The notes below the pieces were generated by a model. That model did not search any database. It was given only the letters and a program-made list of their open reading frames with translations, and was not told the origin of the DNA. Both the position numbers and the translations under genes were made by a program. A stretch of DNA of 29,970 nucleotides, from NCBI GenBank assembly GCA_900545305.1, contig UQYD01000021.1:1-29970 (forward strand), written 5' to 3'. Of the stretch, positions 14,953-22,319 are shown piece by piece. Source of the DNA: an uncultured Eubacterium sp. GTDB lineage: Bacteria; Bacillota; Clostridia; Lachnospirales; CAG-274. How positions within the stretch are numbered: the stretch's first letter is position 1; every line of letters starts with the position of its first letter.

Positions 14953-14977
14953 CTGTTATAGATTAATAGGTTTACGA
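14946..14977. promoter_or_regulatory. Probable BirA operator overlapping the bioB promoter
   Basis: ATGTCAACT, 14 bases, GGTTTACGA. The consensus known for bacterial biotin operators is TTGTAAACC-N14/15-GGTTTACAA. The right half matches at 8 of 9 positions and the left half at 6 of 9, with exactly the allowed spacing. The left half covers the -35 hexamer of the bioB promoter, so bound biotinylated BirA would exclude RNA polymerase. That the site lies just before the only biotin gene in the window makes chance unlikely. Confidence 0.65.
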
Positions 14978-14991
14978 TTGAAATATGAAAA

Positions 14992-15015
14992 TAGGGATAG
15001 AAAAATCTATCCCTA
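14992..15015 (-). terminator. Terminator of the six-gene salvage operon
   Basis: A perfect 9-bp stem, TAGGGATAG with CTATCCCTA, six-base loop, followed on the minus strand by TTTTCATATTT. It begins six bases past the stop of the MIF-family gene. Confidence 0.8.
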
Positions 15016-15020
15016 CATAA

Positions 15021-15359
15021 TTAGAAATTGCTACCGTTACAGCCCCAGTTTAATGTTTCGCTGTACTTTATATAAATTCTGCTTGCTGAAACGTGTAATA
15101 TTTCTTCAAGGTCAGTACAGATTTTACTTGTCATTTTGTCGTAACCTTCTCTGTTTGCCTGACCTAAAGCCCATACACTTACCATAGCACAAGGCTCGTC
15201 TGTTCCTCTGAACCACATTCTGCTTTCTTCCATAGAGAGCATAAGGGATTTTTCGCTTTTGCCGGGGATAAGAGCAATAGCCTCTCCAAGCATTGTCTTT
15301 ATAGCTACTTCGTTTTCTTTGCTGATTTTTACATTTGTTTTTACGTTAATAAATGGCAT
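15021..15359 (-). CDS. MIF / tautomerase superfamily protein
   Basis: 112 residues, the typical length of MIF-like proteins. It starts MPFINVKTN, so after Met removal the catalytic Pro1 is exposed. The SLMLSMEESRMWFRGTDEPC segment and RIYIKYSETLNWGCNGSNF at the C-terminus match phenylpyruvate tautomerase/MIF homologues that form trimers. Known activity in the family: keto-enol tautomerisation of phenylpyruvate or model substrates; the natural substrate in bacteria is usually unknown. It is the last gene of the minus-strand operon, 23 bases after the AEC transporter, and has AAAGGAAT upstream. Confidence 0.88.
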   Translation of the reverse strand: MPFINVKTNVKISKENEVAIKTMLGEAIALIPGKSEKSLMLSMEESRMWFRGTDEPCAMVSVWALGQANREGYDKMTSKICTDLEEILHVSASRIYIKYSETLNWGCNGSNF

Positions 15360-15382
15360 AATTTTATTCCTTTCTTAATTTA

Positions 15383-16309
15383 TTATTTTATAAGTAATTG
15401 ACTTACTCTAACAACAACAGGTAATGTTATTATTGAAAGTATAGTTGTAATGGCGTAAAGCTGAGAGCCATACACAGCATTTTTGTTGTATCTAATGGCA
15501 AAAAGTGTTACAGAGGCTGCTACTGGGCAGGCTGTAGCAACAACACATACCATTTTTGCAACAGAGTCCCCTGGTAAGAAACAAAGTAAAATGGCTGTAA
15601 GTATTGGAATTACCAAGAGCTTTAATATACATACAATATATACTTTATAGTCCTTTAATGCCTTGAAAGGGTTTGCCTGTGCTATTGTTGCACCGGCTAC
15701 AATCATAGCAAGAGGTGTGTTCATATCGCCTATGTAGTTTAAACCGTCAGCAACAGTTGCTGGCAATTTAATATGCAAGAAAAACATTACTATACCTATG
15801 GCTGCACATACATTTACAGGTGTTGTAAGTATTGTTTTTACAGTTGACATATCACATTTGCTATTTGTTATTGTTAAATAACCATGGGTCCATAAAAGAA
15901 CATTGAAAGCAAGCATATATCCGGCAAGATAGAATACACCGTCAACTCCTAATATGGCACTTACAATAGGTATACCTATGAAACCACAGTTGGAATAAAC
16001 AGCTGAAAATCTATTTATTTCATAGTTGCGAGATTTTTTTCTAAAAAATACATTGCTTATTACAATGCCTATTATTTGTGCAAGAATAGTAAAACTAATA
16101 CATATACAAAAGTTTTTAATAAGCCTTGCTTCATAATCTCTTTGGAAAGACATAAATATTATTACAGGGTTTACAACAAACAATAACACACTTGAAAGGC
16201 TTTTGTTTCCCTCTATAGATATAAATTTCAGTTTATAGCACAGAACACCTATAATCAATATAATGAACATAGCTATAATTTTTTCAAATGTAAGGAGTGC
16301 AAGTTCCAT
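15383..16309 (-). CDS. AEC (auxin efflux carrier) family transporter
   Basis: 308 residues, almost wholly hydrophobic, with about ten membrane segments, starting with FEKIIAMFIILIIGVLCYKL. Family marks include VVNPVIIFMSF near residue 50, NCGFIGIPIVSAILG near 105-120, the second-half NTPLAMIVAGATIAQ and ATACPVAASVTLFAIRY. Known: the AEC family holds secondary transporters for malate, malonate, other carboxylates or, in plants, auxin; substrate cannot be told from sequence. GGAGGCATAAAA precedes the ATG, and the gene starts two bases after the YbaK stop, so it is translationally linked to it. Confidence 0.88.
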   Translation of the reverse strand: MELALLTFEKIIAMFIILIIGVLCYKLKFISIEGNKSLSSVLLFVVNPVIIFMSFQRDYEARLIKNFCICISFTILAQIIGIVISNVFFRKKSRNYEINRFSAVYSNCGFIGIPIVSAILGVDGVFYLAGYMLAFNVLLWTHGYLTITNSKCDMSTVKTILTTPVNVCAAIGIVMFFLHIKLPATVADGLNYIGDMNTPLAMIVAGATIAQANPFKALKDYKVYIVCILKLLVIPILTAILLCFLPGDSVAKMVCVVATACPVAASVTLFAIRYNKNAVYGSQLYAITTILSIITLPVVVRVSQLLIK

Positions 16310-16311
16310 TT

Positions 16312-16809
16312 TTATGCCTCCTGATGTTGGGCAACAATGTTGTCAAATTTACCTCTTACAACTTTTACTAAATCTTGAGGGTTAAGTATGATTTGAGAAC
16401 CAATACGACCACCACTTATTATAATCTTATCATATTTTTCAGCTGATGAGTCAACAACTGTAGGAAATTGCTTTTTCATACCTAAAGGAGTGCAACCACC
16501 TCTGATATAACCGGTAATTGAGTTTATATCTTTTACGTGTATCATTTCTACAGACTTTTCGCCTACGGATTTAGCTGCTTTTTTCATATCTACTTCTTCA
16601 GCTATAGGAAGTACAAAAACATAGTAATTCTTGCTTTTGCCTATCATTACAAGAGTTTTGTAGCTTATATCAGGGTCTTGTCCGTTTTGTATAGCTATGT
16701 GAATACCGTCTATAAACTCGTCACATTCGTATGTGTTTACTTCATAAGGTATTTTATTTCTATCCAATATTCTCATTGCGTTTGTTTTAATATCTTTTTC
16801 TTTTGCCAT
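16312..16809 (-). CDS. ybaK: YbaK/EbsC-family aminoacyl-tRNA deacylase (Cys-tRNA(Pro) deacylase-like)
   Basis: 165 residues of the YbaK fold. Clear marks are KTLVMIG, VLPIAEEVDMKKAAK, the GYIRGGCTPLGMKKQFP loop and GGRIGSQIILNPQDLVKV. Known: such proteins hydrolyse Cys-tRNA(Pro) formed by mischarging by prolyl-tRNA synthetase, and relatives clear other mischarged tRNAs. TGGAGAAT lies upstream of the ATG. It sits 15 bases after the amidohydrolase gene in the same operon; its link to nucleoside metabolism is not obvious. Confidence 0.9.
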   Translation of the reverse strand: MAKEKDIKTNAMRILDRNKIPYEVNTYECDEFIDGIHIAIQNGQDPDISYKTLVMIGKSKNYYVFVLPIAEEVDMKKAAKSVGEKSVEMIHVKDINSITGYIRGGCTPLGMKKQFPTVVDSSAEKYDKIIISGGRIGSQIILNPQDLVKVVRGKFDNIVAQHQEA

Positions 16810-16824
16810 TTTTTTTATTCTCCA

Positions 16825-18093
16825 TTATATAAGACCTTTTACGGCCTCGTTACATTTTTCATATACAAGCTCGGCATCTTTATCAATATAAAATTTGCCC
16901 TTTTCATAAAGTATTTTACCATCAACCATTGTAAGTGCAACATTTGATTTACTTCCACTATAGACAATATTGTCGGCAATATTGTTTATAGGTTGCATAT
17001 TAGGCTGGTGTAAATCAATCACAATAATATCTGCTAATTTACCAACAGATAGACAGTCATTGTCTATGTGCAATGCTTTTGGCAAGGCACTACAAGCCAT
17101 CTTCAAAACGTCAATAGGTGGAAGTGCCTGAGGATTTCCGGTTTTTATTTTCTGTAGAGCTGTAACTAGATACATTTCTCTAAACATATCAAGGGCATTG
17201 TTGCCTCCCGGACCGTCAGTGCCAAGAGCTACAGGAACATTGCTTTCAAGGAGTTTACATATATCAGCAACACCACTGGATAATTTACAATTTGCAGCAG
17301 GATTTGTTACTGTAAGCACATTTTTGTCCTTTAGAATTTCAATATCGTTGTCAGTAAGGTGGACACCGTGGAAAATACCTCCACCGTAGTCAAAAAGACC
17401 AAGGTTGTCAAATAATTCAACAGGTGTTTTAGAATGTCTTTCAATGCACCCTTTGACTTCACTTTCTGTTTCGGCACAATGTGTAAATACAGGTGCTTTT
17501 AAGTTGTGAGAAGCCGTACTTATTTTTTTCATAATATCAAGACTTGTGGTATATTCTGCGTGAAAACCTATTTCGAAGGAAAGTAGAGGTGAAAGGCTGT
17601 TGTAAAACTTGTACATATCATCTATTTCATCTGGATTTTGTGCAAAATCATTTATTGCTCCACAGATAATAGTACGAAAACCTGTATCAATAGCATTTTC
17701 TGCCATAGGCTTTTCAATAAGGTACATTTCAAAGGAAGTTGAAATACCGGAACTTAAATATTCCATAATTGCCAGTTTGTAAAACCAGTAACAGCTTTTT
17801 AAGTCCAAATTGTTTTCCATAGGAAATATCTTTTCATTAAGCCATTTATCAAGGGGTAAATCGTCGGCAATAGAACGACAAAATGTCATTATGCCATGAC
17901 CATGACCGTTTTTGAAGGAGGGCATAACAAGATTTCCATTACAGTCAATTTCTCTGTCAAAGGAAATAGGTTTTTCCTTTGGCTTACCTATATAGGCTAT
18001 TTTATTTCCCTCAACCCATAATTCACAATTTTCCAATATTTCATCGTCTTTACATAGAGTCAAAATCTTACAGTTGTAAAATCTAGTGTTCAT
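16825..18093 (-). CDS. Amidohydrolase of the adenosine / MTA / SAH / 5'-deoxyadenosine deaminase type
   Basis: 422 residues. The TIM-barrel metal ligands are present: HGH in FKNGHGHGIM (a variant of the usual NxHxH), His in THCAETE, His in HGVHLT, and Asp in GTDGPGGNNALDMF. The flanking beta-sandwich domain is closed at the C-terminus with LADIIVIDLHQPN. This is the ATZ/TRZ-MtaD-DadD branch that deaminates adenine nucleosides such as methylthioadenosine, S-adenosylhomocysteine or 5'-deoxyadenosine. The neighbouring purine nucleoside phosphorylase (four bases between the genes) fits deamination to an inosine-type nucleoside followed by phosphorolysis. Guanine deaminase or SsnA-like activity is a weaker alternative. 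The start has only a modest AAAGGGTGA site, which overlaps the punA stop. Confidence 0.8.
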   Translation of the reverse strand: MNTRFYNCKILTLCKDDEILENCELWVEGNKIAYIGKPKEKPISFDREIDCNGNLVMPSFKNGHGHGIMTFCRSIADDLPLDKWLNEKIFPMENNLDLKSCYWFYKLAIMEYLSSGISTSFEMYLIEKPMAENAIDTGFRTIICGAINDFAQNPDEIDDMYKFYNSLSPLLSFEIGFHAEYTTSLDIMKKISTASHNLKAPVFTHCAETESEVKGCIERHSKTPVELFDNLGLFDYGGGIFHGVHLTDNDIEILKDKNVLTVTNPAANCKLSSGVADICKLLESNVPVALGTDGPGGNNALDMFREMYLVTALQKIKTGNPQALPPIDVLKMACSALPKALHIDNDCLSVGKLADIIVIDLHQPNMQPINNIADNIVYSGSKSNVALTMVDGKILYEKGKFYIDKDAELVYEKCNEAVKGLI

Positions 18094-18097
18094 AAAA

Positions 18098-18922
18098 TCA
18101 CCCTTTCAATAAAGGAACAAAACTCTTTATAAGTTTTGAAATTTTAGGTGTTATGTTTGCACCCATTTTTTGAACTTCTTTGTGGTTAAGCTCTTTGTTT
18201 TCCATACCACAGGCAAGATTTGTTATAAGTGACATTGCCACTACTTTTAAACCACAATGACGAGCAGCAATAACTTCGCATACTGTACTCATTCCAACAG
18301 CGTCTGCACCCATAGAACGCAACATTCTTATTTCGGCTGGTGTTTCATATGACGGTCCAGTTAATTGAGCATAGACACCCTCTTTAAGAGGAATACCACA
18401 TTTTATGGCAGTATCAGATAAAAGTTTTGTCAATTCTCTGTCGTAGGCACAGGACATATCAGGGAAACGTGTTCCCAATTGGTCAATGTTTTTGCCGATA
18501 AGTGGATTAGGAGCAAATACAGAAATGTGGTCATTTAATGCCATTAAATCTCCGGCCTTGAGATTATAGCTAATGCCTCCGGCAGCATTTGTCAATATTA
18601 TGGTTTCACAGCCTAAAAGTCTGAGAACTCGAATAGGTAGAACTACTTGTTCTACAGAATATCCCTCATACAAATGAACTCTGCCATTCATAACAGCTAC
18701 CTTTGTGCTTTCTATATTGCCAAATATAAAACCGCCTTTGTGACCGGCTACAGTTGAAACCGGCATATTAGGTACGTTTTTGTAGGAAATTTCTATTTTG
18801 TTTTCTATAGAGTCAATTACTTCACCAAAACCAGAACCCAGTACAATAGCTACTTTTGGAGAAAAATCACCTATATTTTCTTTTATGGCATTTGCTGTAT
18901 CTAATATAGTTTGATAATCCAT
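18098..18922 (-). CDS. punA: Purine nucleoside phosphorylase
   Basis: 274 residues, normal for the trimeric PNP family. Marks: VLGSGFGEVID (phosphate loop), GRVHLYEGY, NAAGG, DHISVF, GPSYETPAEIRML, GMSTVCEVIAARHCGL. Known: it splits inosine and guanosine type nucleosides with phosphate to base and ribose-1-phosphate. The reading frame is open to an ATG at 18937, but AGGAG lies inside that extension at the right distance for the ATG at 18922, which I use. The ribosome binding site overlaps the stop of the HD gene; the two are coupled. Confidence 0.93.
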   Translation of the reverse strand: MDYQTILDTANAIKENIGDFSPKVAIVLGSGFGEVIDSIENKIEISYKNVPNMPVSTVAGHKGGFIFGNIESTKVAVMNGRVHLYEGYSVEQVVLPIRVLRLLGCETIILTNAAGGISYNLKAGDLMALNDHISVFAPNPLIGKNIDQLGTRFPDMSCAYDRELTKLLSDTAIKCGIPLKEGVYAQLTGPSYETPAEIRMLRSMGADAVGMSTVCEVIAARHCGLKVVAMSLITNLACGMENKELNHKEVQKMGANITPKISKLIKSFVPLLKG

Positions 18923-18933
18923 AAAATCACTCC

Positions 18934-19431
18934 TCACATAAAGAGATTTCTAAAATATTCTTTTCCTGTTTCAGTTTTAAAAATTTTGTTATATACATTT
19001 TCTACAGCTGATTGTGAATATTTATCTTCATAAATTTTATCTTCGTATAAATTTACTAAAAAGTCGGCTTCTACTAATATCTGATAGTCTATACCGTTTA
19101 TAGAATTGTATGTGTGGTGATGACCAACCAAATAACAAACTCTTTCTATTATGTCCCTATCATATCCCAAATTTTCAAGCATTTCTTTTGCTATAGCAGG
19201 ACCTTCTATTTCTTGGTATTTACCACTTGAAGAATTGTATTTTTCTTCTGAAATTTTAATACCTATATCGTGAACTAAGGCAGTTGTTTCCAATGTAAAT
19301 TGAGTTTTTTCATCAAGGTTTTCATTCATACCAATAAATTTGGAGTAAGAGAAAACTTTCAAAAAGTGGTTAATTCTCTTTGGGTCACCTTTATAATATT
19401 TTATCATTTCTGTAGTCAATTTATTTATCAT
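18934..19431 (-). CDS. HD-domain phosphohydrolase
   Basis: 165 residues. The metal-binding HD motif is in TALVHDIGIKISE. A first His lies in RINHFLKVFSYSKFIG, two more in YLVGHHHTYN, and an Asp in ILVEADFLVN, all as in small HD hydrolases. Known: such proteins often act on nucleotides or cyclic nucleotides. As the first gene in front of a PNP and a nucleoside deaminase, nucleotide dephosphorylation is a reasonable guess only. The longer frame begins at 19446, but GGAGGTG lies within it, six bases before the ATG at 19431, which I take as the start. A clear promoter lies at 19455-19483. Confidence 0.85.
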   Translation of the reverse strand: MINKLTTEMIKYYKGDPKRINHFLKVFSYSKFIGMNENLDEKTQFTLETTALVHDIGIKISEEKYNSSSGKYQEIEGPAIAKEMLENLGYDRDIIERVCYLVGHHHTYNSINGIDYQILVEADFLVNLYEDKIYEDKYSQSAVENVYNKIFKTETGKEYFRNLFM

Positions 19432-19454
19432 ATACAACACCTCCATATATGTTT

Positions 19455-19483
19455 AATATACACCAAAACTAAAATCTGTTCAA
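19455..19483 (-). promoter_or_regulatory. Promoter of the six-gene salvage operon
   Basis: On the minus strand TTGAAC (19478-19483), 17 bases, TATATT (19455-19460). The start of the HD gene follows at 19431, giving a very short leader. Confidence 0.78.
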
Positions 19484-19626
19484 CAGAAAAGAGCATATAT
19501 AACAAAAACACAATAGTTTAATCATAGTTCTAACAATTTTTATTAGTAAATATGTTTAATTTATTGATAATTATTAGCTGCAAAATAAGGCTAAATTACG
19601 AAATTTGTGTATAAAGTGTAAATATA

Positions 19627-19655
19627 TTGAACTTTTATAGGGGTTTTTGTATAAT
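19627..19655 (+). promoter_or_regulatory. Promoter of the peptide / surface protein operon
   Basis: TTGAAC (19627-19632), 17 bases, TATAAT (19650-19655), then a leader of about 40 bases with AGGAGG. Near-consensus. No other gene lies in the 255 bases between 19447 and 19701. Confidence 0.85.
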
Positions 19656-19701
19656 AAAATAAAGGGAACAGGGTAGAGAAAATACATAGGAGGAATAAAA
19701 T

Positions 19702-19845
19702 ATGAGAAAAATTTACAAAAAGCCAGAATTTGTAATTTCTTATTTTAATTTTGGTAATGACATTATGTTAAGTAGTGTTACCCCTGAAACATTATTTACT
19801 AAGGGAGTAAGAATTGACACTATAAAAGCAAATCTTAACAGCTAA
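19702..19845 (+). CDS. Small peptide of 47 residues, unknown function
   Basis: A short frame with a near-perfect AGGAGG eight bases upstream and its own promoter. The peptide begins MRKIYKKPEFVISYFN, has NDIMLSSVTPE in the middle and ends in ANLNS. It has no signal peptide or membrane segment. The layout of a basic start with K-x-P-[ED], an aromatic centre and a D-[IV]-[IM]-x-S-S element resembles small uncharacterised peptides I know from clostridial genomes. Its stop overlaps an in-frame ATG of the next gene (TAATG), so translation of the large surface protein is coupled to it. It could be a signalling or modified-peptide precursor, or a leader peptide that sets expression of the downstream gene. 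I cannot choose between these. Confidence 0.7.
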   Translation: MRKIYKKPEFVISYFNFGNDIMLSSVTPETLFTKGVRIDTIKANLNS

Positions 19846-19859
19846 TGGGGGGAATGAAA

Positions 19860-22271
19860 ATGAAGAAATTTATATCAATTATTTTAGGCTTTACTATGGC
19901 TATATCGTTAATGGCTATGCCTATTTCAGCTTATGCTGAAGATACTTCAGAAATAAGTGAATATTACACTTGCAAAATAGGGGATAAATATTACAATACC
20001 CTTTCAGATGCAGTAGCAAGTGCCAACACAAATGACGTAATCACTATGATTAATGATGAAACATTAACAGGTGCTATAACATTTAACAAGGAAATTACTA
20101 TTGATGGCGATGGTCATTTTGTAACAGCAAAGGTTACGGGTACTGACGATATGTTGGTTGTAAATAGTAATTCCAGTAACTACAATATGTTTATTAACAA
20201 TTCTACAGGTACATTGCTTGAAGATTTAACTATTTATGGTGGCAGAAAGTCAGCTATTGTAAATAATAAAGACAAGAGAATATTTTTATCTAAATGTACT
20301 ATATCTCGTTCAGGAACGAATGTAGAAGGAGAAACTGCCGGTGGTGCTATACAGAATAACGGTGGTAAGTGTTTTGCAAAAGATTGTAACTTTTCACAGA
20401 ATGTAGCTGACTATGGTGCTGGTTTCTTAAATTTGAATAAGGGTATTTTCGTGTTAGACCAATGTTCAATTACTGAAAACAGAACAGTAAACAGTTCTCG
20501 TGGTGGCGGGGCAGTAGAAAACAAGGGTAATGGTAAATTATATTTAAACAACTGTACTATTGCAAACAACCAAAGTTATGAAATAGGTGGTGCTATTAAC
20601 AATAACGGTAATAGCTGGTCATCAGATGAATTAAATGCCGGTTCATCAATTTATATGACAAACTGTACAGTAACAGGTAACATAACAACTAGCGGGGCTA
20701 AAAATGGTGCAGGTATAGGTAACAACCGAGGTTATGTATATGCTGCCAATACTTTGTTGGCTTATAATCAAGCTAATGTTGGGGGAACTCCAACTCCGTC
20801 AGATATTGGTATTCCTTATATTGGTAGTAGTAAGTATAGTGACCCTAGTTATCAGAGCGATGGAAAGAGTACATTTTTCCGTAATTGTGCTTATGAGGCT
20901 GTTGTAAATGGTACAAATCAGTCAGGTGCTTTTAATCAGTATAATGATATAACTGTTACAGAAAAACAGAACATTTTCTCAACATTAAATAAATTTGGTG
21001 TCCTTAAAGCCGATGGTGGTAGTGATACTAACTACAAGGAAATTGAGCACCCGGGTATTGTGTTGGATACTACATTCTATGCTCCAATTAAAGATAATAC
21101 TCCAGTTGTAAAGGGTGGTACAGAAACTTATCTTTCTGCCTCAGACCTTTCAAATGTTTTAATGGCTTACAAAGATGCTAATGGAGATATAAGAAGTTTA
21201 GGTGATTCTTCTTATGCTACAGGGGGAGTAACATATACTTATACTAATGACCAAAAGGTTGATGATGTAGTTGCCAGTGAGTTAGAGACTGAACACAAAG
21301 TTACTACTTATCAGAATCATAGAACAGGAGCTAAGGGTGTAATTGGTGCCGTAGGACCTACTTCAAAGAAATATTATACTATCCACGCAGAAGTGCCAAC
21401 TTATACAAATGATAGTGGTGTTACTGTAGAACCAGGCACTGTAAATGGTGTAACTATTTATGGTAAAACAGTAGAACAGGGTAAAGTTGTAACATTAACT
21501 GCTAAGGCTAATAATGGTTATAAATTCTTTAGCAATGGTTGGACTATTACAGACGAAGAGGGAAATACATACACAAGTGATTCTATAACAGACAGTAGCG
21601 GAAATAAAACTTCTTACGAGGGTGGACAAACTGTTGTGCCTATAGAATACAAAACATCTTCCGTTGTAGGTATTGGCGTAACTAAAGATGTTAATGTAGT
21701 TCTTAAATTTGAACCATTTGAAGTAGATACTTCAAATATTGTGTTGAAATTTGAGGGTATTACAGATTCTGGTTATTGTAGTCCAGAAAGGGAAAGCGAC
21801 ACAAGTTTAAGAAAAGGCGTTATTTCTTTCAATATTAATTTGCCAGAATATACAAGTTATAAAGATTCTATAGAAAAATATGGCTTAGCCTTAGGTGTAG
21901 ACAAGGCAGGTACGCAAGAAGATTCTTTAAAAGAAGAAAATGTATTGAAGATAATTTCAAATAGCAACTTAGATGCCCTTGCAACAGAGGAAGGTTGGTT
22001 TAATATTGTATTGACAGACATTCCGGCAGATTACTTTGATACTAAGTTTTATGCAGTTCCTTTTATTCAGATTGATGGTAAGGGCTATGGTAATGGTGGA
22101 GAAGCCCACACAGCTATTTCTACAACTGTAAATAGCAATACTACAGGCGATGATAACCATGTTAAGTGGTTGGGCGAAACTGCAACATATGGTGATACAA
22201 ATGTTGATATTAGCGATAACACAGTAGCATTATCCTTTGAAGAATTGGAAAATGCCAAGGCTGTAAAATAA
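19860..22271 (+). CDS. Large secreted beta-helix surface protein
   Basis: 803 residues. The signal peptide MKKFISIILGFTMAISLMAM ends near SAYA-E (about residues 1-26). Residues about 35-75 have YYNTLSDAVASANTNDVITM, the strand opening typical for pectate-lyase-like beta-helix surface proteins. Repeats with GGAIQNNGGK, GGGAVENKGNGKLYLNNCTI and GGAINNNG (about 155-330) form the helix rungs. The remainder (about 330-803) is beta-rich with calcium-type Asp/Asn stretches and is not recognised. No sortase motif, dockerin or wall-binding repeat is seen at the C-terminus, so it may be released or held non-covalently. An ATG at 19845 overlaps the peptide stop, but GGGGGA within this extension favours the ATG at 19860. 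A strong terminator follows. Confidence 0.82.
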   Translation: MKKFISIILGFTMAISLMAMPISAYAEDTSEISEYYTCKIGDKYYNTLSDAVASANTNDVITMINDETLTGAITFNKEITIDGDGHFVTAKVTGTDDMLVVNSNSSNYNMFINNSTGTLLEDLTIYGGRKSAIVNNKDKRIFLSKCTISRSGTNVEGETAGGAIQNNGGKCFAKDCNFSQNVADYGAGFLNLNKGIFVLDQCSITENRTVNSSRGGGAVENKGNGKLYLNNCTIANNQSYEIGGAINNNGNSWSSDELNAGSSIYMTNCTVTGNITTSGAKNGAGIGNNRGYVYAANTLLAYNQANVGGTPTPSDIGIPYIGSSKYSDPSYQSDGKSTFFRNCAYEAVVNGTNQSGAFNQYNDITVTEKQNIFSTLNKFGVLKADGGSDTNYKEIEHPGIVLDTTFYAPIKDNTPVVKGGTETYLSASDLSNVLMAYKDANGDIRSLGDSSYATGGVTYTYTNDQKVDDVVASELETEHKVTTYQNHRTGAKGVIGAVGPTSKKYYTIHAEVPTYTNDSGVTVEPGTVNGVTIYGKTVEQGKVVTLTAKANNGYKFFSNGWTITDEEGNTYTSDSITDSSGNKTSYEGGQTVVPIEYKTSSVVGIGVTKDVNVVLKFEPFEVDTSNIVLKFEGITDSGYCSPERESDTSLRKGVISFNINLPEYTSYKDSIEKYGLALGVDKAGTQEDSLKEENVLKIISNSNLDALATEEGWFNIVLTDIPADYFDTKFYAVPFIQIDGKGYGNGGEAHTAISTTVNSNTTGDDNHVKWLGETATYGDTNVDISDNTVALSFEELENAKAVK

Positions 22272-22277
22272 AAGAAT

Positions 22278-22313
22278 GACCCATTGAAATGAAAAATCAA
22301 TGGGTCTTTTTTT
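22278..22313. terminator. Terminator after the surface protein gene
   Basis: GACCCATTGA (22278-22287) pairs with TCAATGGGTC (22297-22306), 9-base loop, followed by seven T. On the minus strand it is followed by ATTCTTTTATTTT, so it probably also serves the convergent transglutaminase gene, whose stop is at 22320. Confidence 0.92.
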
Positions 22314-22319
22314 AGGTTA

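Noticed and set aside
19860..22271. Sortase anchor or dockerin at the C-terminus of the surface protein
   Set aside because: The last residues are charged and helical (EELENAKAVK) with no LPxTG-like motif, hydrophobic tail or dockerin loop.
13908..22306. Similar stems at 13908-13948 and 22278-22306 (both with CCCATTGA) as copies of a mobile repeat
   Set aside because: Similarity is limited to eight bases per arm, loops and flanks differ, and both sit exactly where terminators are expected.
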